Origin: DATFEN01 sp035691285
GTDB lineage: Bacteria; Acidobacteriota; Vicinamibacteria; Fen-336
DNA: 33,902 bases
Assembly: GCA_035691285.1 (NCBI GenBank)
Contig: DASSJI010000231.1
Location: forward strand, 1 to 33,902
Direction of reading: 5' to 3'
Position numbers and translations under genes: made by a program. Below, piece by piece: positions 1-7,721 of this stretch; the first letter of the stretch is position 1, and the number at the start of each line of letters is the position of its first letter. Under the pieces are notes generated by a model, which did not search any database, was not told the origin of the DNA, and saw only the letters and a program-made list of their open reading frames with translations.

Positions 1-242
1 CCCCCGACGGTAAGGGGGATGAAGACCTGCTCGGCGGTGCGGCGGACCACGTCGTACGTCGTCTCCCGTGAGCCAGACGAGGCCGTGATGTCGAGGAAGA
101 CCAGCTCGTCGGCGCCCTCGGCGTCGTAGCGGGCCGCGCACTCGACGGGATCGCCCGCGTCGCGCAGTCCGGCGAAGCGGACGCCCTTGACCACCCGGCC
201 ACGGTCCACGTCGAGGCACGGCAGGAGCCGCTTGGCCAGCAT
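1..242 (-). CDS. hisF: Imidazole glycerol phosphate synthase cyclase subunit HisF (C-terminus cut off by window edge)
   Basis: HisF takes ammonia from HisH and converts PRFAR to imidazole glycerol phosphate plus AICAR in histidine synthesis. The first 80 residues are visible. They open with MLAKRLLPCLDVDRGRVVKG, containing the CLDVD strand whose Asp is the catalytic acid/base near the barrel N-terminus, followed by FLDITAS and PLTVGG, both typical of the HisF (beta-alpha)8 barrel. The rest lies outside the window. The ATG shares one base with the stop of the preceding small LRV gene (TGATG), so translation is probably coupled. It is the last visible gene of the aroDE-his operon; hisI/hisE, if present, would lie beyond the edge. 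Confidence 0.96.
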   Translation of the reverse strand, partial: MLAKRLLPCLDVDRGRVVKGVRFAGLRDAGDPVECAARYDAEGADELVFLDITASSGSRETTYDVVRRTAEQVFIPLTVG

Positions 243-607
243 CAGTGCCGCTTCGTGAGGGAGAAGGTGTGATGGGCGTGCTCCCGCACGTCGGGATCGG
301 CGTGCTCGAGGAGCAGGCGGCGCAGGTCCTCGGGCAGCCGGCGGTTCATCGCCAGGCACACGAGCACCTCGCGCCGGCCGTGGGCGAACAGCTCCCGGAG
401 CGCGTCCGGAGGGGTGTTGGGGTGCGAGGCGAGCCAGCCCAGGAGCGCGGTCGCCGCCCGCGGCATGCCGGCCTCCCTGATCCCGGCGAGGGTCTCGCGG
501 ATGTCGGTCGCCTCGAGCACGTCGTCGTACACCACGGTCGTCGCGTCGCCGCGCTCCACGGCCTCGCGGACCGCGGCCCGATCGATCCCTCGGCCGATGC
601 GGATCAC
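242..607 (-). CDS. Small leucine-rich-repeat-variant (LRV/HEAT-like) protein inside the his operon
   Basis: A 121-residue protein of unknown function lies between hisA and hisF. It starts at a GTG overlapping the hisA stop (GTGA) and ends at a TGA overlapping the hisF ATG, so it is fully embedded in the coupled operon. The C-terminal half shows about two degenerate 24-25-residue helical repeats, around LASHPNTPPDALRELF and LAMNRRLPEDLRRLLLEHAD. The N-P-x-T-P-P-x-x-L-x-x-L signature recalls variant leucine-rich repeats (LRV family). The first 45 residues (IGRGIDRAAVREAVERGDAT) look helical with no repeat. There is no signal peptide, membrane segment or catalytic motif. Repeat folds of this kind usually bind protein, so a role in assembling or modulating His enzymes is possible, but this rests only on position. 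It is not a recognised histidine-pathway enzyme. That the gene is real is fairly sure; its function is not known. Confidence 0.8.
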   Translation of the reverse strand: MIRIGRGIDRAAVREAVERGDATTVVYDDVLEATDIRETLAGIREAGMPRAATALLGWLASHPNTPPDALRELFAHGRREVLVCLAMNRRLPEDLRRLLLEHADPDVREHAHHTFSLTKRH

Positions 608-1326
608 GGCCCCGCCGCCTCCATGGCCTCGGCCAGGCTGAAGCGCCGCTCGTAGAGCGCCTTGCCGACAACCAGCTCGTCGAGGCCGTGGGGCTCGAGC
701 GCCGCGATCCGGCGGACGTCGTCGAGGGTCGCGACGCCGCCGGCCGCGGTGACGCGAAGGCCGCTCGCCCGGGCCAGCTGCTCGATGCCGGCGAGGTTCG
801 GGCCGACCAGGGTGCCGTCGCGAAGAACGTCGGTGTACTGGATCCGCTGCACGCCCCACTCTCTCACCCGCGCGGCGAGCTCCACGGCCGCGACGTCGCT
901 GACCTCGGTCCAGCCCGCGAGGGCCACGCGGCCGTTGCGAGCGTCGAGGGCGACGGCCACGTGGGCCGGCCAGAGCTGGACGGCCTTCTGCACGACGCCC
1001 GGCGAAGCCACGGCGGCGGTGCCGAAGATCACGCGGTCGGCGCCGCGGTCGCGATAGCGCATGGCATTCTCGAGGATGCGCAGGCCGCCGCCGACCTCGA
1101 CGGGGACCGAGACCTGCTCGATGATCGCCGCCACCACGTCGAACTGCGGCCGGCCGCCCAGCGCCGCGTCGAGGTCGACGATGTGCAGGCGCGGCGCTCC
1201 CTCGCCCTCCCAGAAGCGCGCGCAGCCGACGGGGTCGCTGCCGTACACCTTCTCGGCCTGCAGCTCCCCCTGCTTGAGGCGGACCACCTTGCCGCCTCGC
1301 AAGTCGATGGCGGGGACGACGATCAC
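604..1326 (-). CDS. hisA: Phosphoribosyl-ProFAR isomerase HisA
   Basis: HisA performs the Amadori rearrangement of ProFAR to PRFAR, fourth step of histidine synthesis, in the cytoplasm. The 240-residue protein begins VIVVPAIDLRGGKVVRLKQG, where the Asp of AIDLRGG is the first catalytic acid. The second catalytic Asp is in QYTDVLRDGTLVGPN. Phosphate-binding loops are VPVEVGGGLR and TAAGGVATLDDV, and DELVVGKALYE closes the barrel. Length is normal for the family (about 240). The GTG start is chosen because it overlaps the hisH stop as GTGA and puts the conserved VPAID strand at the N-terminus. The 3' end overlaps the LRV gene start in the same way. Confidence 0.97.
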   Translation of the reverse strand: MIVVPAIDLRGGKVVRLKQGELQAEKVYGSDPVGCARFWEGEGAPRLHIVDLDAALGGRPQFDVVAAIIEQVSVPVEVGGGLRILENAMRYRDRGADRVIFGTAAVASPGVVQKAVQLWPAHVAVALDARNGRVALAGWTEVSDVAAVELAARVREWGVQRIQYTDVLRDGTLVGPNLAGIEQLARASGLRVTAAGGVATLDDVRRIAALEPHGLDELVVGKALYERRFSLAEAMEAAGP

Positions 1327-1964
1327 CGGACGACCCGCGCGGAGAGGCGCCCCGCTCGCCGCTCGTTGACGATCGCGACGAAGGCCTCGACGAGCTTCAG
1401 CCCGACGGCCTGGCTCTTCTCGGGATGGAACTGCATCCCGATCACGCTGCGACGCGCCACGATCGCCGGGAACTCGACGCCATAATCCGAGGTGGCCACG
1501 GTGTCCTCCGGCGCCGCCTCCGCGTAATAGGAGTGGACGAAGTATACGTGGGCCCCGTCGGCCACCTCGGCCCGGACCGCATGCGGGCACCGCCAGCGCA
1601 GCTGGTTCCAGCCCATGTGCGGCACGGGCAGGCCAGGTCCGAAGCGCCGCACGCGGCCCCGGAGCAGCCCCAACCCGGCGTGGGAGCCGTGCTCCTCGCT
1701 CGCGTCGAAGAAGAGCTGCATGCCCACGCAGATGCCGAGGATCGGCGTTCCGGCCGCCTCGGCCTCGAGCAGGACCGGCACCAGGCTGCGCTGCCGCAGC
1801 TCGTCCATTGCCGCGCCGAAGGCGCCGTCGCCGGGCAGCACGAGGGCCGAGGCGCTCCGCAGCGCGTCGCGGTCGGCGGTCAGGACCGTAGGCGCGCCGA
1901 CCTGGCGGAAGGCCTTGGCCACGCTGCCCAGGTTGCCGAGGCCGTAGTCCACGATGGCGATCAC
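1323..1964 (-). CDS. hisH: Imidazole glycerol phosphate synthase glutaminase subunit HisH
   Basis: HisH is the class I glutamine amidotransferase subunit that hydrolyses glutamine and channels ammonia to HisF. The 213-residue protein starts VIAIVDYGLGNLGSV. It carries the oxyanion and nucleophile region GICVGMQLFF with the catalytic Cys, and the His-Glu pair in GMQFHPEKSQ, completing the triad. The conserved PHMGWNQL and YFVHSYY segments are present. The GTG start overlaps the hisB stop (GTGA), and the stop overlaps the hisA start. It is separated from hisF only by hisA and the LRV gene, so both synthase subunits come from the same transcript. Confidence 0.97.
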   Translation of the reverse strand: MIAIVDYGLGNLGSVAKAFRQVGAPTVLTADRDALRSASALVLPGDGAFGAAMDELRQRSLVPVLLEAEAAGTPILGICVGMQLFFDASEEHGSHAGLGLLRGRVRRFGPGLPVPHMGWNQLRWRCPHAVRAEVADGAHVYFVHSYYAEAAPEDTVATSDYGVEFPAIVARRSVIGMQFHPEKSQAVGLKLVEAFVAIVNERRAGRLSARVVR

Positions 1965-2557
1965 AGCAAGCCCTTCGTGCTCGGCACGCCCACGACGCGC
2001 GGGTCGCGCGCCGTCGCCATGCCCAGGGCCCGGGCCGTGGCCTTGAACAGCGTCTCGGCGATGTGGTGCGCGTTGCGGCCGCGGATCGCGTCGAGGTGGA
2101 GGTTGAAGCGGCCGTGGTCCACGAGCGCCCAGAAGAAGTCCTCGAACAGCTCGGTGGGCATGGTCCCGATCTGGCGGGCCTTGAAGGCCACGCCGTAGTG
2201 CAGCCACGGCCGGCCCGACAGGTCGACCACCGCCCGGGCCAGGGCCTCGTCCAGTGGCACGTGGGCCCAGCCGAAGCGCGCGATGCCCTTCTTGTCGCCG
2301 AGCGCCTGCTTCAGGGCCTGGCCGAGGGCGATGCCGACGTCTTCGACGCTGTGATGGGCGTCCACGTGCAGGTCCCCCTTGCAGCGCAGCGTGAGGTCGA
2401 AGCGCGCGTGGGTCGCGAGGGCGGCGAGCATGTGGTCGAGGAACCCGACGCCGGTCGCCACCCGCGAGCGGCCCTGGCCGTCCAGGTCGAGGCTCAGCCG
2501 GACGTCGGTCTCGCGGGTCTTGCGCGCGACCGTGGCGCGACGCGGGCGCGCCTTCAC
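1961..2557 (-). CDS. hisB: Imidazoleglycerol-phosphate dehydratase HisB (monofunctional)
   Basis: HisB removes water from imidazole glycerol phosphate to give imidazole acetol phosphate. This is the 198-residue stand-alone dehydratase; no histidinol-phosphatase domain is fused to it as in enterobacteria. The two metal-binding histidine motifs are clear: DAHHSVEDVGIALGQAL and NAHHIAETLFKATARAL. Other family marks are GFLDHML near residue 40 and the region before FEDFFWAL. The GTG start overlaps the hisC stop (GTGA) and the stop overlaps the hisH start. A separate histidinol phosphatase must be encoded elsewhere, as none is seen in this window. Confidence 0.97.
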   Translation of the reverse strand: MKARPRRATVARKTRETDVRLSLDLDGQGRSRVATGVGFLDHMLAALATHARFDLTLRCKGDLHVDAHHSVEDVGIALGQALKQALGDKKGIARFGWAHVPLDEALARAVVDLSGRPWLHYGVAFKARQIGTMPTELFEDFFWALVDHGRFNLHLDAIRGRNAHHIAETLFKATARALGMATARDPRVVGVPSTKGLL

Positions 2558-3657
2558 CGCGCCTCCCGGACCTGGAGCGGGAGCGCGGCGCCCACCGCGG
2601 CCCGAAGCGCGGCGAGGAAGCGTGCATTCTCCTCCGAGCTTCCGACGCTGACGCGGAGGCAGCGCTCGAGCCGGGGGTAGGCGGTCACGTCCCGGACGAG
2701 CACACCGTCGCGATACAGCGCCTCGAACACCCGCCTCGGATCGGCGCTCTCCAGCTCGAACAGGATGAAGTTCGCCTGCGAGGGCACGGGCCGAACCCCC
2801 TGGATCGAGGCGAGGGCCTCGTGCAGATCGTCCCGCAGCCCGATCAGCCGGCGCACCGTCGCTCGCATCGCCTCCCGCTCGTCGAGGGCCGCAAGGGCGG
2901 CCGCCTGGGAGAAGAAGTTGACGTTGTAGGGCAAGCGTGCCTTGTCGACCTCGGCCACGAGCTCCGGGGCAGCGAGCAGATAGCCGACGCGCAGGCCGGC
3001 CATCGCCATCGCCTTGGAGAAGGTCCGCAGCACCACGAGGTTCGCGTGCTCGTGCAGCAGGGGCGCGACCGACAGGCCCGAGAACTCGTGGTAGGCCTCG
3101 TCCACGACCACCAGGCTGTCGCTCTCGGCGCAGAGTCGCGCCACGTCCTCGACCGGGAGCGCGGTGCCGGTCGGGTTGTTCGGCGAGCACGCGATGAGGA
3201 GGGCGGCGCCTTTCTCCCGCGCCGCGCGCAGGAGGGCGGCCGTGTCGTAGGCGAAGCCCTCGTCGAGCGGCACGTTCACGACCTCGCCCCCCAGGATCCG
3301 CGTCAGGAGCGCGTACAGCGTGAAGGTCGGCTCGGGCAGCGCCACCCGCGTGCCCGGAGCGACGGTGACGAGCAGCAGCGCCTCGATCAGCTCGTTGGAT
3401 CCGTTGCCCACCAGCACCCCGTCAGGGCGCCAGCCCCCGTGCGCCGCGAGGGCCTCCCGCAGCTCCCGCGGATCGAACGCCGGGTAGCGCGACCAGGCTC
3501 GCGCGAGCGCGGCGTCGACGACGCGGCGTTTCACCGGCTCGGGGAGATCGAAGGGGTTCTCGTTCTGGTTCAGCTTCACGGGCGCCCGCCTCGCGGCGAG
3601 GGTGTAGGCCGCGGCCGCGCGCACCGCCGGCTTGACGTGCCTCAGCGGGTCCTTCAC
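2554..3657 (-). CDS. hisC: Histidinol-phosphate aminotransferase HisC
   Basis: HisC is a PLP-dependent class II aminotransferase that converts imidazole acetol phosphate and glutamate to histidinol phosphate. The 367-residue protein carries VKLNQNENPFDLP near the N-terminus, the substrate loop ACSPNNPTGT, the PLP-contacting VVDEAYHEF and the Schiff-base lysine in RTFSKAMAMAGLRVGY. The C-terminal SQANFILFEL and CLRVSVGSSEEN are also typical. The GTG start overlaps the hisD TGA (GTGA). It sits between hisD and hisB, a common order in bacterial his operons. Confidence 0.96.
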   Translation of the reverse strand: MKDPLRHVKPAVRAAAAYTLAARRAPVKLNQNENPFDLPEPVKRRVVDAALARAWSRYPAFDPRELREALAAHGGWRPDGVLVGNGSNELIEALLLVTVAPGTRVALPEPTFTLYALLTRILGGEVVNVPLDEGFAYDTAALLRAAREKGAALLIACSPNNPTGTALPVEDVARLCAESDSLVVVDEAYHEFSGLSVAPLLHEHANLVVLRTFSKAMAMAGLRVGYLLAAPELVAEVDKARLPYNVNFFSQAAALAALDEREAMRATVRRLIGLRDDLHEALASIQGVRPVPSQANFILFELESADPRRVFEALYRDGVLVRDVTAYPRLERCLRVSVGSSEENARFLAALRAAVGAALPLQVREAR

Positions 3658-4940
3658 GGAAGCCTCATCAGGACGCTCCGGGCGTGGCCAGCGAAGCCCT
3701 CGGCGCGCGCGACGGCCGCGATCCCCGCCGCGACCCGGCGCAGCCCACGCGGCGTCAGGCGGACCAGGCTCTGGCGCCGCTCGAAGTCGCGCACGGACAG
3801 GGGCGACGAGCGGCGGGCCGTGCCGCCCGTGGGCAACACATGGTTGGGCCCGATGCCGTAGTCGCCGACGGCAACCGGGGCCCAGCGTCCGGCGAACACG
3901 GCTCCCGCCACGATGCGCCGGGCCACGGCGAGGGGCGCGCTCGTCAGCACCTCGACGTGTTCCGGCGCCAGGGCATTCACGGCCTCCACGCCTTCGTCGA
4001 CGTCCCGGACCAGCACGACCGCGCCGTGCCGCTCCAGGGCGCGGCGCGTGGCCGCTGCGTTGGACACCGACGGCAGGCCCGCGGCGAGAAGTCGCTCGAC
4101 CCGCGTCGCCAGCCTCCGGCTCGACGTGACCAGGACCGCCCGCTCCTCGCCGCTGCCGTGCTCCGCCTGGGCGAGGAGGTCGATCGCCACCTCGCCGGCG
4201 TTCGCGCCCTCGTCGGCGAGGACGACGACCTCGCTGGGCCCGGCCTGGGCGTCGACCCTGCAGATCCGCTGGACCTGCCGCTTGGCCTCGGCGACCCAGG
4301 CGTTGCCCGGGCCGACGATCGCCGCGACGGGCGCGATCGTCTCCGTGCCGTACGCGAGGGCGGCGATGGCCTGGGCGCCGCCCACGCGGAGCACCTCCCG
4401 GTCGAGCCCGAGGAGCACGATGGCCGCGGCCACGGCGGGGTTGGCGGCGAGCGCCCGGGGCGGCGTCGCGACGACCAGGCGCGGCACGCCCGCGACGCGC
4501 GCGGGGATCGCGCTCATGAGGACGGAGGACGGATAGGCGCCTGACCCGCCCGGCACGTAGAGCCCCGCCGAGTCGAGCGGGCGTACGACTTCCTCGACGA
4601 TGGACCCGTCGCGGAGCCGCAGGCGGAAGCCGCGGCCCTTCTGCTCCCGGTGGAAGGCCTCGATGCGCCGCGCCATGTCCTGGAGCGCCGCGACCAGGGC
4701 GGGCTCGGCTCGCCGCGCCAGCCCGCGCACCTCCGCCGGCGGCATCCGCAGGCCCCTCGGCGGCAGCAGCACGCCGTCGAGGCGCGCGGTGAGGCGAACC
4801 AGGGCGCGGTCGCCGTCCCGGCGCACCTCGTCGACGATGCGTCCGACCGGCCGCGCGAACGCCGGACGGCTGGACCCGGAGCGATGCCACGAGGCCACGA
4901 AGCGGCGCCACCCGGCTCCGCCGCGGCGCAAGGTCCTCAT
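3654..4940 (-). CDS. hisD: Histidinol dehydrogenase HisD
   Basis: HisD carries out the last two NAD-dependent oxidations, histidinol to histidinal to histidine, using zinc. The 428-residue protein has the expected motifs in order: YVPGGSGAYPSSVLMS, VGGAQAIAALAYGTETI, VGPGNAWVAEAKRQV, DAQAGPSEVVVLAD, LLAQAEHGSGEERAVLVT (zinc-binding Gln and His), NALAPEHVEV (the Glu-His catalytic pair) and GIGPNHVLPTGGTARRSS. The first 25 residues (MRTLRRGGAGWRRF...) are unusually arginine-rich for the family. The ATG overlaps the hisG stop (ATGA), which supports the start chosen. Confidence 0.97.
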   Translation of the reverse strand: MRTLRRGGAGWRRFVASWHRSGSSRPAFARPVGRIVDEVRRDGDRALVRLTARLDGVLLPPRGLRMPPAEVRGLARRAEPALVAALQDMARRIEAFHREQKGRGFRLRLRDGSIVEEVVRPLDSAGLYVPGGSGAYPSSVLMSAIPARVAGVPRLVVATPPRALAANPAVAAAIVLLGLDREVLRVGGAQAIAALAYGTETIAPVAAIVGPGNAWVAEAKRQVQRICRVDAQAGPSEVVVLADEGANAGEVAIDLLAQAEHGSGEERAVLVTSSRRLATRVERLLAAGLPSVSNAAATRRALERHGAVVLVRDVDEGVEAVNALAPEHVEVLTSAPLAVARRIVAGAVFAGRWAPVAVGDYGIGPNHVLPTGGTARRSSPLSVRDFERRQSLVRLTPRGLRRVAAGIAAVARAEGFAGHARSVLMRLP

Positions 4941-5575
4941 CGCGTCGCCTCCACGCCCTCCGTGACGGCGCGGCGCAGCGCGCCCAGGAGCAGTTGGAGC
5001 GCCTCGCGGCGGGCGTGTTGGCTGGCACGGTTCACCACGAGCCTCGCGGTCGACTCCGCCACCGTCTCGATCGGCACGAGACCGTTCTCGTCCAGGGTGC
5101 GACCGGTCTCCACGACATCCACGATGCCGTCGGCGAGGCCGAGGCCTGGAGCCAGCTCGACGGAGCCGTGGACCCGGACCACCTCGGCCGAGACCCCCCG
5201 CTGAAGGAAGTGAGCCGTGGCGACACGCGGATACTTCGTCGCGATCCGGATCGTGGACGCGCGACGGTAGTCGAAGCCGGCGCCCCGGGGGGCCGCCACC
5301 ACCAGGCGGCAGCGGCCGAAGCCGAGGTCCAGCGGCTCGAGGACGTCGGCGCCGGTCTCGAGCAGGACGTCGCGGCCTGCGATGCCACAGTCGGCCACTC
5401 CGTACTCCACGTAGGTCGGGACGTCCATGTCCTTGACGAACAGGAACCGGAAGCCATCGGCGCGAGCGACCAGGCGGCGCCCGTCGGCGCCAGGGAACGG
5501 CAGCCGCGCCCGCCGCAGGAGCGCCTCGGTGCCCGCCAGCAGCTTGCCCTTCGAGAGCGCGAGGGTCAGGCTCAT
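4937..5575 (-). CDS. hisG: ATP phosphoribosyltransferase catalytic subunit HisG, short form
   Basis: HisG catalyses the committed step, joining ATP and PRPP to phosphoribosyl-ATP. At 212 residues this is the short form (HisG_S), which lacks the C-terminal ACT-like regulatory domain and needs HisZ for activity and histidine feedback. Visible motifs are LALSKGKLLAGTEALL, the YGVADCGIAGRDVLLE loop, the RIATKYPRVA segment and the PRPP-binding DGIVDVVETGRTLDENGL. The gene directly follows hisZ with an ATGA overlap, so the two subunits of the hetero-octamer are made together. Confidence 0.97.
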   Translation of the reverse strand: MSLTLALSKGKLLAGTEALLRRARLPFPGADGRRLVARADGFRFLFVKDMDVPTYVEYGVADCGIAGRDVLLETGADVLEPLDLGFGRCRLVVAAPRGAGFDYRRASTIRIATKYPRVATAHFLQRGVSAEVVRVHGSVELAPGLGLADGIVDVVETGRTLDENGLVPIETVAESTARLVVNRASQHARREALQLLLGALRRAVTEGVEATR

Positions 5576-6690
5576 CGCGGCCCCCGCGCGTCGGCGAAGC
5601 GCACTCGCGCACCGACGCGACGCCGTTCGAGCGCCGACCGCAGCCGCTCTCCCGCCGAGGCGCCGGCGATCGCCTCGCTGGCGGGAGCGAGCGCGCCGTC
5701 CCGGCCTCCCTGCCGCTCGAGCAGCACGGCCAGCCGGTCGAGGCCCAGCATGAAGCCGACCGCCGGGAGCGGCCGGCCGAAGCGGGCGAGCAGCTCGTCG
5801 TAGCGTCCGCCGCTCGCGACCTCGAAGCCCAGCCCCGGGGCGTAGGCGCGGAAGACGAGGCCGGTGTAGTAGCCGAGACCGCGGACCTCCCCGAGATCGA
5901 GGGCGAGGCGGTCGCCGAGGCCGGCCAGCCGCAGCGCGGCCACCACGGCGACCAGCTCCTCGAGCGCCGCGGCTGCGCGAGGCGAGCACCCGAGCCCGGC
6001 CGCGGCCCGCTCGAGCCCGGCGACGTCGCCCGAGAGCGACGCGAGGCCCAGGAGCGCCTCGCGCAGCCCCGGAGCGACCGGACGGGCCGCGAGCACGTCG
6101 CGGACGCCGGCCTCGTCCTTGCTCTCGATGCGCTCGCGCAGCGCCGAGACCTGCTCGGGCGTGAGCCCGGCGTCTGCGGCGAGGGCCGAGAACACTCCCA
6201 CGTGTCCGAGGCTGAGCACGACGTCCCGGACGCCCGCGGCCGCGAGGGCTTCGGCCGCGATCGCCAGGACCTCGGCGTCCGCCTCCACGCCCCGCGCGCC
6301 CATCAGCTCGCAGCCCATCTGGTACAGCTCGCTCTGGCGTCCCGCCTTCGGTGGCTCGTAGCGCAACACCTCGCCGGAGTAGTAGAGGCGGATCGGCGCC
6401 TCCCGGTCGAGCAGCCGACCGGCGGCGAGCTTGGCGAGCAGGCTCGTGAAGTCGGGCCGAAGCGCCAGGAGCGCGCCGTCGCGTCCCACGAACGCGTAGG
6501 TGCGGGAGGCCAGCTCCTCGGGAAAGACGTCGGCGTAGTCGAAGAGCGGCGGGATGATCTCCTCGTAGCTCCAGCCCTCGAACACCGCGAGCACCCGCTC
6601 CTCGATGCGGCGGCGGCAGCGAGCCTCGGCGCCGACGAAGCACTGCACGCCGGGCGGCACCTGGATGCGGGTGTGGATGAAGCCGCTCAT
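5572..6690 (-). CDS. hisZ: ATP phosphoribosyltransferase regulatory subunit HisZ
   Basis: HisZ is a paralogue of histidyl-tRNA synthetase that lost tRNA charging and forms the regulatory partner of short HisG. The 372-residue protein has the class II synthetase core: IPPLFDYADVF, LRPDFTSLLAKLAA, RLYYSGEVLRYE, ELYQMGCELMGARG, RGLGYYTGLVFRAYAPG and FEVASGGRYDELL. It lacks a C-terminal anticodon-binding domain of normal size, which favours HisZ over HisS, as does the adjacent short hisG. The ATG lies two bases after the stop of the upstream E1-like gene. The tail after about residue 330 (Ala/Arg-rich) is poorly conserved in appearance. Confidence 0.94.
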   Translation of the reverse strand: MSGFIHTRIQVPPGVQCFVGAEARCRRRIEERVLAVFEGWSYEEIIPPLFDYADVFPEELASRTYAFVGRDGALLALRPDFTSLLAKLAAGRLLDREAPIRLYYSGEVLRYEPPKAGRQSELYQMGCELMGARGVEADAEVLAIAAEALAAAGVRDVVLSLGHVGVFSALAADAGLTPEQVSALRERIESKDEAGVRDVLAARPVAPGLREALLGLASLSGDVAGLERAAAGLGCSPRAAAALEELVAVVAALRLAGLGDRLALDLGEVRGLGYYTGLVFRAYAPGLGFEVASGGRYDELLARFGRPLPAVGFMLGLDRLAVLLERQGGRDGALAPASEAIAGASAGERLRSALERRRVGARVRFADARGPR

Positions 6691-6692
6691 GC

Positions 6693-7721
6693 TCAGTTGC
6701 CCACGTAGCGCGCGTACAGCGAGCGCGCCTCGGCCGCGTCCCTTGCGCCCTTCACGATCGCCCGTCCGTCGCGGAAGACGACGATCTCGGCCCCGGGAGC
6801 CTCGAAGCGCACCAGGTGCTCGTTGCGCAGCACGCGGCCGGCGCCGGAGAGCCGTGCGGCCAGCGCCTCGAGGTCGAGGGCGCCCGTGGGGCCCGGGCGG
6901 ATCTGCACCGCGTCCCGCCCGCACAGGACGGTCGGCGCGCTCGCGGCGCCGGCGTAGTCGTAGCGGCCCAGGGTGCACGCCGGGCACGACGGCCTGCTCC
7001 CGCTGAGGTCCACGACCGAGAACTGCCCCGTCCACAGGTCGACTGCGACGATGCCGGGCAGCAGCGCGTCGTGGCGCCCGGCCAGCAGCTTCATCGCCTC
7101 GGCGGCCTGGATCCCCGCCACGACGTGGACGATCGGCGCGATCACCCCGACGGTGTCGCAGGTGGGACCGCCGCCGGCCTCGGGACGCTCCTCCAGCACG
7201 CAGCGCAGGCAAGGGCTGACGCGCGGCCGCACCGCGAGGGCCAGGCCGTAGGAGCCCACGCACGCCCCGTAGACCCACGGAACGCCCTCGCGAACGCACA
7301 CGTCGTTGACGAGGAAGCGGGTCTCGAAGTTGTCGGTCCCGTCGAGGACGAGGTCGTGGCCGCGCAGGATCTCGGCCGCGTTGTCGGACGCGAGGTCGGC
7401 CACCACGCCTCGCACCTCGACCTCGGAGTTGATCCTCTTGAGTTTCGCCTCGGCGGCCGCGGCCTTGGCCAGGCCCCGGTCCACGTCGCCCTCGTCGTAG
7501 AGCGACTGGCGCTGGAGGTTCGACGTCTCGACGTAGTCGCGGTCGACGACCGTCAGCGCCGCAACGCCCGCCCGGACCATCATCTCCGCGAGCGCAGAGC
7601 CGAGCGCGCCGGCGCCGACGACCAGGACGCGGCCCCTGCGAAGCCGCGCCTGCCCCTCGGGACCGACGCCCGCGAAGAGCTCCTGCCGCGAATAGCGGGC
7701 CGAGGTGCTCGCGACGCTCAC
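6693..7721 (-). CDS. ThiF/MoeB/HesA-family adenylyltransferase (E1-like)
   Basis: Enzymes of this family adenylate the C-terminal glycine of a ubiquitin-like sulfur carrier (ThiS, MoaD or relatives). The 342-residue protein shows YSRQELFAGVGPEGQARL, the nucleotide loop VLVVGAGALGSALAEMM, DRDYVETSNLQRQ with the Arg finger, LDGTDNFETRFLVND, and TCDTVGVIAP with the Cys of the catalytic loop. Zinc is probably bound by two Cys-x-x-Cys pairs (CLRC and CPAC). After these comes an approximately 80-residue extension starting CGRDAVQI, as in some ThiF proteins. The partner carrier is not in the window, so thiamine, molybdopterin or another sulfur pathway cannot be told apart. The GTG start overlaps the aroDE stop (GTGA). 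Its place between aroDE and hisZ is unusual. Confidence 0.9.
   Translation of the reverse strand: MSVASTSARYSRQELFAGVGPEGQARLRRGRVLVVGAGALGSALAEMMVRAGVAALTVVDRDYVETSNLQRQSLYDEGDVDRGLAKAAAAEAKLKRINSEVEVRGVVADLASDNAAEILRGHDLVLDGTDNFETRFLVNDVCVREGVPWVYGACVGSYGLALAVRPRVSPCLRCVLEERPEAGGGPTCDTVGVIAPIVHVVAGIQAAEAMKLLAGRHDALLPGIVAVDLWTGQFSVVDLSGSRPSCPACTLGRYDYAGAASAPTVLCGRDAVQIRPGPTGALDLEALAARLSGAGRVLRNEHLVRFEAPGAEIVVFRDGRAIVKGARDAAEARSLYARYVGN

Noticed and set aside
5572..6690. HisZ gene as histidyl-tRNA synthetase (hisS)
   Set aside because: It is shorter than HisS, lacks a normal anticodon-binding domain and is coupled to short hisG, which needs HisZ.
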